12,765 nucleotides of DNA, taken from NCBI GenBank assembly GCA_003452965.1, contig DMMW01000051.1, positions 23,010 to 35,774 on the forward strand, written 5' to 3'. Source of the DNA: Elusimicrobiota bacterium (GTDB lineage: Bacteria > Elusimicrobiota > UBA8919). A program made the translations under genes and the position numbers. Positions 4,488 through 12,765 of this stretch are shown one piece after another. The notes under the pieces are model-generated. The model ran no database searches. It was not told the origin of the DNA and saw only the letters and a list, made by a program, of their open reading frames with translations. The stretch's first letter is position 1. The number at the start of each line of letters is the position of its first letter.

Positions 4488-7400
4488 ATGAAAATAGATA
4501 TTAATTTTATTCGCAGAGAATTTGCAAGATTGAAAACTCATGTTATTAGTGACGATCTTGTAACAAAAATAGAACAACCATTAAGGGCAGAATTGTTTAG
4601 CATTAATCAATTAGAACAATATGGTAAAACACTTGCAAAACGGCATGAAATAGATATTAGTCGCGGTAAAGACAATCTTTTGCCTAGATTGGCGGAGAAT
4701 GAAGAGATTTTAGTTAAAGTATATGAATTATTGTTGACCGTTATTGATAATAAGACAAGAATTACTCCGGCTGCTGAATGGTTGATAGACAATTTTTATG
4801 TTATCGAGGAGCAAATACGTACTGCCAAACAACACTTTCCTAAAAACTACAGCAGAGAACTTCCACATTTAATAAACGGTTCTTTAGAAGGATTTCCAAG
4901 GGTGTATGATATAGCGTTGGAGTTAATTTCGCATTCAGATGGAAGGGTTTATAAAGAAAATCTTTATAGTTTCATATCATCTTATCAGAAAGAAAAACTG
5001 CTTAATCTTGGCGAATTATGGGCTATTCCAATCATGCTTCGTCTATCACTCATAGAAAATCTAAGGCGTGTTGCCATTCGTATCTATGCCGCCAGGAAAG
5101 ATAGAAATAGAGCAAATTATTGGGCGGATAGGATTATAAAGGTTATGGAAGAAGATCCTAAAAATCTTATTATTGAAATGGCTGATCTTGTAAAATCAGA
5201 TCCTAATATGTCCAGTGCATTTGTTTCTGAACTTGTGCAGAGATTACAGGGACAGAGTTCTTATTTGGCTTTACCTATTACATGGATAGAACAAAGATTA
5301 TCATATGAAGGAGCAAAAATAGAACAATTGATGAATAAAGAAAGTAAGCGACAGGCTTCTGATCAGGTGTCTATTGGCAACAGTATCAATAGCCTTAGAT
5401 TATTAAATGCAATAGATTGGAAAGAATTTGTCGAGAAAATGAGTGTGGTTAATTTGATTCTCAGAAATGATCCGAGCAAGATATATGATAAAATGGATTT
5501 TGAAACCAGAGATTGTTATCGGCATGCTATAGAAAATATATCGAGAAATAGCAGGTACTCAGAAAGCGAAGTTGCACAAAAGGTTGTTGAATTGGCCGGT
5601 AATAATGCAAAAACAAATAGTCTTGACGACAAGAAGTCCCATGTCGGTTATTATCTGATAGATAATGGACTGGATTATTTGGAAAGTATAACTCACAAAC
5701 ATTTTTCCATTCATAAATATTTAAGTAAAGTATTCAGACGATATCCTTTATTATTTTATTTGGGTTCAATATTTACATTTACGTCTTTGTTTACCGTGAT
5801 TGCATTCAGGCATGTATATTTGAATGTAATAAATGAATGGATTCTTGTTTTTAGCGGTGTATTGATGTTTATTTGTTTTAGCAATCTTGCTGTTGCACTT
5901 ATAAACTGGCTGATAACAGTATTCGTAAATCCGCACGTATTACCTAGGATGGACTATTCTAAAGAAATACCGGAAAATATGCGTACTTTAGTTGTTGTTC
6001 CAACTATAATCTACAATAAAAATAATATAGAAGAATTACTGGAAAAACTCGAAATTGAATATCTGTCAAATCAAGGATTACATTTGCATTACGGGCTATT
6101 AACAGATTTTGCTGACGCACCAAAAGAAGTAATGCCTGATGATGAAGATTTGTTAAATCATGCAACGGAAGGTATTCAGGAATTAAATGATAAATATAAA
6201 CAAGATAGGGATGACATCTTTTACCTTTTTCATAGACCCAGGCTATGGAATTCGCAAGAGGGTGTTTGGATGGGATATGAAAGGAAAAGAGGTAAACTTG
6301 AAGAATTGAATTCTTTTCTTAGAGGACAGGGTTTTAAAGATAAAAGAACAATTATATTTGGAAATAATATTGACATATTAATGCAGGTTAAGTATGTGAT
6401 TACTCTTGATGCGGATACCCAGATTTCGTTTGCGTCCGCTAGCAAACTTATAGGGACAATCGCTCATCCGCTAAACCGGGCTGTTTATGATGAAGATAGA
6501 CAATGTATACGCGAAGGCTATGTTATTCTACAGCCGCGTTTAGCCGTAAATATGGAGGATGCAAATAAGTCACTGTTTGTAAAAATATTCAGCGGTGAAC
6601 CTGGAATTGACCCGTATACAAAATCTGTATCAGATGTATATCAGGATGTATTTAAAGAAGGTTCTTTTATAGGAAAGGGTATTTATGATGTAGACATTTT
6701 TTCCAAAGTTCTCGGGGACCGTTTCCCTAAAAATCTTATTTTGAGCCATGACCTTTTAGAAGGTAGTTATGCAAGAACAGCAATTGTAAGTGATATAAAC
6801 TTTTATGAGAAACACCCGTCAAGTTATTTAGATGATGTAGCAAGAAGGCATAGATGGATTCGTGGTGATTGGCAGATATTATCGTGGGTTAATCCACTTG
6901 TTCCTGGGCTAAATAATTCTAAGGTGAAAAATCCGATTTCAATGATTTCTCAATGGAAGATATTGGATAATTTGCGACGGAGTATTATACCTATATCAAT
7001 GTTGGCGCTGCTTTTATTAGGTTGGACCGTACTTTTTATGCCTCTGTTGGTTACACTTTCTATTGCAAGCGTAGTACTTATTCCAAGTTTACTTACTATT
7101 ACCATTGATATAATAAAAAAGCAAAAAGAGATAGCATTAAAAACACATTTTAACAGCATTTTGAGCTCTATAATTGTGCGCATTTCTCAGGCAATATTCG
7201 TGTTGGTATCATTGCCATATGAAGCATTTTATAGTTTACACGCAATCATTCTTACCCTTAAAAAAGTATATTTTACCCACAAAAAAATGCTTGAATGGAT
7301 ACCTTCATATTTTGCTAAAAAACAGACTAACGTTTATTTACCTAAAGTTGTTAAAAAAATGTGGTTTGCAGTATTAATTTCTGCTGCAATATCTGTTTGG

Positions 7401-10400
7401 TTTATGTATTCCAATATAAATGCACCATTTATAGTTTATGTATTGTTGGGTATGTGGTTTATTTCTCCTTTAATAGTATGGTATCTAAGCCGTCCGTTAA
7501 CTTATAATAAGCACATGCTTAGCAGTAAACAACTGCTATTCCTACGGAAGCTGTCAAGAAAAACCTGGTATTATTTTGAAACATTTGTAACTTCTGAGAA
7601 TAATTGGCTGCCCCCGGATAATTATCAGGAAATACCGGTCGAAAGGGTGGCATACCGAACCTCTCCTACAAATATCGGATTATATCTACTTAGCAATTTA
7701 GCCGCATTGGATTTTGGATACATTTCCACAAAACAGTTTTTAGACCGCACGAAAAATACTTTTAATACTATGGAAAAACTGGAAAAGCACAGGAATCATT
7801 TTTACAACTGGTATGATACCAAAACTTTAAGACCACTACACCCTTTATATGTTTCAACTGTAGATAGCGGAAACCTAATGGGTCATCTAATGGTGCTGGA
7901 ATCGGGACTGTCGGAAATACAGGATAAAAAAATATTTTCATTAGAAACGTTCAGCGGATTAAACGATACGCTAAATTTATTGTATGAAGAAGTGAAAAAG
8001 TCAAAAGCATCACAGAATCAATACAGTGATAGGGTTGATATACTTTTTAAAGAGCTAAGTAATGAACTTGAATGTAATGCGCATATGCTTAAAGATATAT
8101 ATTCATGTATAAAGCGCATTGAAATTATGGCGGGTGAGTTAAATAATATATCAGGTAGGTTAAATAATGAAAAAGTTAAACACTGGAGTGATATTTTTTA
8201 TCAGCAGTGTAGTGATATACATAATGATATTATTTCTATTGCACCATGGTTATTGTTAAAAATGCCAAATAAGGATGTGTGGGAAAAAGAAGTACTTCCA
8301 ACCGTAAAGGGCAAAGATGAATTATGGGCGATATTAAAAACACTATACGAAGAGATACCTACTCTTCACGAGATAGCGGGAATCTCTCTAAAATTATCAC
8401 CGGTTATAGAAAATACTATAAAATTAAGAATAGATATTAAATGGATAAAGGATTTTAATGATACAGTAATAAAAGGAAGTAATAATGCAGGTAAAAGGAT
8501 TATTGAAATCAAACAACTGGCGCTTCAATGTAGTGAGTATTCTGATATGGATTTTGGTTTCTTATATGATGAATCCCGCCATCTTTTAACTATCGGTTAC
8601 AATGTTAGCCAGAGACGCAAAGACAACAGTTATTATGACTTGCTTGCATCTGAATCAAGATTGTGCAGTTATGTATCAATTGCTAAAAAACAAATTCCCG
8701 TTGAACACTGGTTCTCGCTTAGCCGATTATTAACAACTTCTAAAAGGGAGCCTGTTTTAATTTCCTGGAGCGGGTCTATGTTTGAATACTTGATGCCGTT
8801 TTTAGTAATGCCGACATTTGAAAACAGCCTGCTTGACAGGACTTGTAAAACTGTAGTTAATACTCAAATTCAATATGGGGCACAGCGTGGAGTGCCATGG
8901 GGCATATCTGAATCCGGTTATAATATAACAGATGCACATCTTAATTATCAATATAAGGCATTTGGTATCCCAAAATTGGGATTCAAGTCGGGTTTGGCGG
9001 AGGAGCTTGTTGTTGCGCCATATGCTTCTGTGATGGCACTAATGGTTTTTCCGGAAAAAGCATGTTCAAATCTTCAGAGAATGGTTGAAGAGGGATATGA
9101 GGGGCAATATGGTTTTTATGAGGCGATTGATTACACAGCTTCACGTATACCGGATGAATCTACTAAAATGGTGGTGCGTTCTTTTATGGCTCACCATCAA
9201 GGCATGAATTTTCTATCTTTATCTTATGTAATAAATAATCGTAAAATGCAAAAACGTTTTGAAAACAACCTTACTCTTAAATCTGCTGAATTACTTCTTC
9301 AGGAAAGAACTCCTAAGACAATTCCTTATTATCCAATTAGTTCTGTGATGCATGGGTCATTCAAAATAGAGAGTAGCAAGGAATCGTTAATGCGTGTATT
9401 CAATACTCCGAATACTTCAAAACCGGAAATACATCTATTATCTAACGGCACATATAACGTAATGATTACTAATTCCGGTGCAGGTTACAGCCGCTGGAAG
9501 GATTTATCTGTTACTCGCTGGCGTGAAGATACCACCCGTGATAACTGGGGTACTTTTTTCTATTTTCGCGATTTAATAAGCGGAGAAGTATGGTCAAATA
9601 CATATCAACCGACCTTGAAAGATCCAAAAAAGTATGAATCAATATTTTTGCAGGCACGTGCTGAGTTTCGCAGGCGTGATTATAATTATGAAACACACAC
9701 CGAGATATCTGTTTCTCCTGAAGATGATGTGGAGCTTCGCAGGATAAGGCTGACTAACCGTTCATGGGAGCGTAAAACCGTCGAGATTACAAGTTATGCT
9801 GAAGTTGTGTTGCTTTCTCCCGCAGCTGATGAATTGCACCCGGTTTTCAGTAATCTATTTGTTCAGACAGAAATTATGCGAGATCAACAAGCAATTATTT
9901 GCACAAGACGGACAAGTTCAGGGAAAGAAAAATCGATGCATATGGTGCATTTAATGAATATCTACGGAATTACTGCACAAAAAATATCATATGAAACAGA
10001 TAGATTAAAATTTATTGGAAGGGGTAGGAGCACCCATAATCCTCAGGTTATAAGCGGTTCAGCGGAGTTGTCTAACACAAATGGTTTTGTACTGGACCCC
10101 ATAGTGTCAATTCGTTGTGTGGTTTCTATTGAACCGGAACAGACGGTTACAATTGATTTCATATCAGGTGCATCTGAAACACGGGAGAAAGCAGTAAAAA
10201 TAATAGAAAGATATAAAGATCGTCATCTTACAGATCGTATTTTCGCTCTTGCATGGACACACGGACAGGTAGTGCTTCAACAATTAAATGCAACAGAATC
10301 AGATGCACAGTTATATGGCCGTCTGGCGAGTTCTATACTATATGCAAATTCTTTATGGAGAGCAAACGCAAGTACAATAATTAAGAATTTCCGAGGTCAA

Positions 10401-12765
10401 TCAAGTTTATGGGTATACGGTATATCCGGAGATTTACCGATAGTGCTTTTAAAAATAGGAAATATGCTGAATATTGAACTTGTCCGGCAACTTATTCAGG
10501 CGCATGCTTACTGGCGGCGTAAAGGTCTTCATGTAGATCTAATGATTATTAATGAAGATTATTCTGTGTACCGACAACAGCTAAATGATCAAATTATAGG
10601 AATGATAGCCGCAAGTAATGAAGCATCTATGCTTGATCAGCCGGGAGGAATATTTGTAAGACGCTTAGAAAATATATCTGACGAAGATAAAATTTTATTA
10701 CAGGCGGTATCACGTATTGTTATTACGGATGATGCTGGAACACTATTAGAACAAGTAGAACGTCGCGGACAAACAGAAACAATAATTGGAACACTTAAAC
10801 CGATAAGGACATATGAAAAACCGAAAAGTATATCACAAAAGGAAGCAAGGAAAAACCTTAGCTTCTTCAATGGTATCGGCGGTTTTACTCAGGATGGACG
10901 TGAATATGTAATAATGACCGGTCCCGATTCTAAAACACCTATGCCGTGGGTAAATGTCCTGGCAAATCAGAATTTTGGGACGGTTATTTCAGAGAGTGGA
11001 AGTTCATATACATGGAGTGAAAATGCCCATGAGTTTCGCCTTACTCCGTGGAATAATGATCCGATTAACGATATTAGCGGGGAAGCTATATATATTCGGG
11101 ATGAAGAAACAGGAAGGTTTTGGTCTCCTACCCCGTTACCGGTAAACGGGCCGATGCAATATGTAAGCAGGCATGGTTTCGGATATAGCATTTTTGAATA
11201 TTCTGATGATGGTATCGACACAGAATTGACCGTATATGTTTCAGTTAAAGAAACCATTAAATTTTCCATTCTTAAAATACGAAATAGTTCCAACCGTCTA
11301 CGCAAGTTGTCGATTACTAATTACAATGAATTGGTAATGGGAAATGCGCGTCAGAAAAACTCAATTCATATAATAACCGAAGTGGATCCTGAAAGTGGAG
11401 CACTTTTTGCAAGGAATCCGTATAATACTGAGTTTGCAGATCGTGTTGTTTTTCTTAACGTTTGCGGTGAATTAGAACGCAGTGTAACAGGTGATAGAAA
11501 AGAATTTTTAGGCAGAAACGGTGTACTTTCAAACCCCGCAGTTATGAAACGGTCTAAATTATCTAGCAAGGTGGGTCCCGGGTTGGATCCTTGTGCGTCA
11601 ATGCAGGTTAATATCGAGCTTGCTTTTGGAGAAGAGCGCGAAATTATATTTGTGTTTGGTTCAGGTAAAAATATAGAAGAATCGCGAAATCTTATCCGAA
11701 AGTTCAATAATTCCGGTTCAGCACATGCTGAACTGGAGGCTGTTTGGAGTTACTGGAAAAATATTCTCGGTACAATATATATTGAAACCCCGGACCGGTC
11801 TATAGATGTTCTGGTAAATGGGTGGCTTCTTTATCAGACTATAGCATGCAGGCTTTTTGCCAGAAGCGGATATTACCAGTCGGGTGGCGCGTTTGGTTTC
11901 CGTGATCAGTTGCAGGATGTAATGGCTGTTATCTATGCGTCACCGGATATAGTAAGAGAACATATCTTACGCTGCGCTGCACACCAGTTTCGTGAAGGAG
12001 ATGTTCAGCATTGGTGGCATTCGCCCATAGAACGTGGAGTACGCTCTCATTGTTCAGACGATTGTTTGTGGTTGCCGCTTGTAGTTTCTCGGTATGTATT
12101 AACTACCGGAGACACAGGCGTGCTTGATGAACGAATAAATTATATTGAGGGCCGTCAATTAAAACAAGAAGAAGAATCATATTATGACAAACCGACCAAA
12201 TCTGAAGAAAGCGATATACTATATGAACATTGCAAACGGGCAATAAAATACGGATTAAAATATGGCCAGCACGGATTACCTCTCATTGGCAGCGGAGACT
12301 GGAATGACGGAATGAACCTTGTGGGAGAGAAGGGTATGGGCGAAAGTGTGTGGCTCGGATTCTTCTTGTACTATGTCCTATGTCAGTTCTCTGAAATTTC
12401 ACGCATGCATAACGATAAGGAATTTGAGGAACTCTGTAGCAAAGAAGCGGATTTCCTGAAACAAAATATTGAAAAAAATGGATGGGATGGCAGCTGGTAT
12501 TTACGCGCTTATACGGATAACGGTGAATCAATCGGTTCTGCCGGCAATTCTGAATGTAAAATTGATTCAATATCGCAGAGCTGGTCAGTATTATCCGGAG
12601 CAGGTGATTCCGATAGAACAAATAAAGCTATGGAATCATTGAATGATTACCTTGTTGATAGAAATAATTCTATTATGTTATTATTAAAACCGCCTTTTGA
12701 TAAATCACCGGTAGAACCGGGATATATAAAGGGTTATGTCCCGGGAATAAGGGAAAACGGAGGAC
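4488..12765 (+). CDS. ndvB: Cyclic beta-1,2-glucan synthase, NdvB/ChvB/Cgs type (3' end outside window)
   Basis: An inner-membrane enzyme that builds beta-1,2-glucan from UDP-glucose, trims it and closes it into rings. There are 2759 codons without a stop; the frame ends at the R-E-N-G-G motif of GH94, so roughly 100-200 residues are missing. Rhizobial homologues have about 2830-2870. Domains: a helical N-terminal region (1-418); six membrane segments (about 419-440, 452-478, 833-855, 857-880, 959-977, 983-1002), placed as in Brucella Cgs; GT84 between the second and third, with D641-A-D643, H-D755 and R786-R-H-R789-W790; a glycoamylase-like domain (about 1055-1620, S-P-T-N-I-G-L-Y and A-H1569-H-Q-G-M); two GH94-type sandwich domains (about 1638-1900 and 2126-2390); and the GH94 barrel (from about 2436, GFRDQLQDV with D2473, and G-D2604-W-N-D2607-G). 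D2607 matches the acid catalyst of GH94 phosphorylases. The start is ATG 4488, preceded by GAGGA at 12 nt. The symbol follows the rhizobial family and is not evidence of symbiosis. Confidence 0.96.
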   Translation, partial: MKIDINFIRREFARLKTHVISDDLVTKIEQPLRAELFSINQLEQYGKTLAKRHEIDISRGKDNLLPRLAENEEILVKVYELLLTVIDNKTRITPAAEWLIDNFYVIEEQIRTAKQHFPKNYSRELPHLINGSLEGFPRVYDIALELISHSDGRVYKENLYSFISSYQKEKLLNLGELWAIPIMLRLSLIENLRRVAIRIYAARKDRNRANYWADRIIKVMEEDPKNLIIEMADLVKSDPNMSSAFVSELVQRLQGQSSYLALPITWIEQRLSYEGAKIEQLMNKESKRQASDQVSIGNSINSLRLLNAIDWKEFVEKMSVVNLILRNDPSKIYDKMDFETRDCYRHAIENISRNSRYSESEVAQKVVELAGNNAKTNSLDDKKSHVGYYLIDNGLDYLESITHKHFSIHKYLSKVFRRYPLLFYLGSIFTFTSLFTVIAFRHVYLNVINEWILVFSGVLMFICFSNLAVALINWLITVFVNPHVLPRMDYSKEIPENMRTLVVVPTIIYNKNNIEELLEKLEIEYLSNQGLHLHYGLLTDFADAPKEVMPDDEDLLNHATEGIQELNDKYKQDRDDIFYLFHRPRLWNSQEGVWMGYERKRGKLEELNSFLRGQGFKDKRTIIFGNNIDILMQVKYVITLDADTQISFASASKLIGTIAHPLNRAVYDEDRQCIREGYVILQPRLAVNMEDANKSLFVKIFSGEPGIDPYTKSVSDVYQDVFKEGSFIGKGIYDVDIFSKVLGDRFPKNLILSHDLLEGSYARTAIVSDINFYEKHPSSYLDDVARRHRWIRGDWQILSWVNPLVPGLNNSKVKNPISMISQWKILDNLRRSIIPISMLALLLLGWTVLFMPLLVTLSIASVVLIPSLLTITIDIIKKQKEIALKTHFNSILSSIIVRISQAIFVLVSLPYEAFYSLHAIILTLKKVYFTHKKMLEWIPSYFAKKQTNVYLPKVVKKMWFAVLISAAISVWFMYSNINAPFIVYVLLGMWFISPLIVWYLSRPLTYNKHMLSSKQLLFLRKLSRKTWYYFETFVTSENNWLPPDNYQEIPVERVAYRTSPTNIGLYLLSNLAALDFGYISTKQFLDRTKNTFNTMEKLEKHRNHFYNWYDTKTLRPLHPLYVSTVDSGNLMGHLMVLESGLSEIQDKKIFSLETFSGLNDTLNLLYEEVKKSKASQNQYSDRVDILFKELSNELECNAHMLKDIYSCIKRIEIMAGELNNISGRLNNEKVKHWSDIFYQQCSDIHNDIISIAPWLLLKMPNKDVWEKEVLPTVKGKDELWAILKTLYEEIPTLHEIAGISLKLSPVIENTIKLRIDIKWIKDFNDTVIKGSNNAGKRIIEIKQLALQCSEYSDMDFGFLYDESRHLLTIGYNVSQRRKDNSYYDLLASESRLCSYVSIAKKQIPVEHWFSLSRLLTTSKREPVLISWSGSMFEYLMPFLVMPTFENSLLDRTCKTVVNTQIQYGAQRGVPWGISESGYNITDAHLNYQYKAFGIPKLGFKSGLAEELVVAPYASVMALMVFPEKACSNLQRMVEEGYEGQYGFYEAIDYTASRIPDESTKMVVRSFMAHHQGMNFLSLSYVINNRKMQKRFENNLTLKSAELLLQERTPKTIPYYPISSVMHGSFKIESSKESLMRVFNTPNTSKPEIHLLSNGTYNVMITNSGAGYSRWKDLSVTRWREDTTRDNWGTFFYFRDLISGEVWSNTYQPTLKDPKKYESIFLQARAEFRRRDYNYETHTEISVSPEDDVELRRIRLTNRSWERKTVEITSYAEVVLLSPAADELHPVFSNLFVQTEIMRDQQAIICTRRTSSGKEKSMHMVHLMNIYGITAQKISYETDRLKFIGRGRSTHNPQVISGSAELSNTNGFVLDPIVSIRCVVSIEPEQTVTIDFISGASETREKAVKIIERYKDRHLTDRIFALAWTHGQVVLQQLNATESDAQLYGRLASSILYANSLWRANASTIIKNFRGQSSLWVYGISGDLPIVLLKIGNMLNIELVRQLIQAHAYWRRKGLHVDLMIINEDYSVYRQQLNDQIIGMIAASNEASMLDQPGGIFVRRLENISDEDKILLQAVSRIVITDDAGTLLEQVERRGQTETIIGTLKPIRTYEKPKSISQKEARKNLSFFNGIGGFTQDGREYVIMTGPDSKTPMPWVNVLANQNFGTVISESGSSYTWSENAHEFRLTPWNNDPINDISGEAIYIRDEETGRFWSPTPLPVNGPMQYVSRHGFGYSIFEYSDDGIDTELTVYVSVKETIKFSILKIRNSSNRLRKLSITNYNELVMGNARQKNSIHIITEVDPESGALFARNPYNTEFADRVVFLNVCGELERSVTGDRKEFLGRNGVLSNPAVMKRSKLSSKVGPGLDPCASMQVNIELAFGEEREIIFVFGSGKNIEESRNLIRKFNNSGSAHAELEAVWSYWKNILGTIYIETPDRSIDVLVNGWLLYQTIACRLFARSGYYQSGGAFGFRDQLQDVMAVIYASPDIVREHILRCAAHQFREGDVQHWWHSPIERGVRSHCSDDCLWLPLVVSRYVLTTGDTGVLDERINYIEGRQLKQEEESYYDKPTKSEESDILYEHCKRAIKYGLKYGQHGLPLIGSGDWNDGMNLVGEKGMGESVWLGFFLYYVLCQFSEISRMHNDKEFEELCSKEADFLKQNIEKNGWDGSWYLRAYTDNGESIGSAGNSECKIDSISQSWSVLSGAGDSDRTNKAMESLNDYLVDRNNSIMLLLKPPFDKSPVEPGYIKGYVPGIRENGG

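Noticed and set aside
10967..11305. Minus-strand open frame of 112 codons, and similar ones at 11366-11707 and 12283-12621
   Set aside because: They lie opposite the GH94 part of the glucan synthase, whose + strand frame has clear family motifs throughout. No ribosome site or recognisable domain supports them.
1..12765. CRISPR array, rRNA or complete insertion sequence
   Set aside because: No regularly spaced repeats, rRNA-like stretches or transposase motifs were seen on either strand.

Overview
The window comes from an AT-rich bacterium. The genes point to a Gram-negative lineage: there is a membrane sensor kinase with a periplasmic Cache-type domain and a very large cyclic beta-1,2-glucan synthase, an enzyme whose product normally resides in the periplasm. 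I cannot name the taxon from the sequence. The style of the signalling genes recalls Desulfobacterota or Planctomycetota, but that is an impression only. All genes seen lie on the + strand, and both outer genes run off the window.

Region 1 (1-4124) is a two-component signalling cluster. It holds the 3' part of a membrane-bound multi-PAS histidine kinase (1-2307), a single-domain CheY/Rcp1-type response regulator (2546-2995) and a soluble hybrid with an N-terminal receiver and a C-terminal histidine kinase (3015-4124). None of the three has a DNA-binding or enzymatic output domain, so they look like a phosphorelay whose final target lies elsewhere. Between the first kinase and the regulator sits a 212-bp element with 17-bp terminal inverted repeats, flanked by a 4-bp direct repeat (ATAC). 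It looks like a MITE that landed just behind the kinase stop codon and split a compact operon.

Region 2 (4125-4487) is a 363-bp non-coding interval rich in structure. It begins with a compact three-way-junction fold (4138-4177). A perfect consensus sigma-70 promoter follows (TTGACA, 17 nt, TATAAT; 4200-4228). Next comes about 165 nt of structured leader or small RNA, part of which resembles a degenerate tRNA-Tyr, ending in an intrinsic terminator (4380-4401). The last 86 nt lead to the next gene. This is the layout expected of either a free small RNA or an attenuator/riboswitch-like leader controlling the downstream gene.

Region 3 (4488-12765) is one gene, a cyclic beta-1,2-glucan synthase (NdvB/ChvB/Cgs type). 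It is read for 2759 codons without a stop and is cut by the window end within the GH94 catalytic domain. The GT84 glycosyltransferase motifs, six predicted membrane segments, a glycoamylase-like domain and the GH94 phosphorylase motifs are all present. The signalling genes and the glucan synthase appear to be separate transcription units. A regulatory link between them is possible but not shown.
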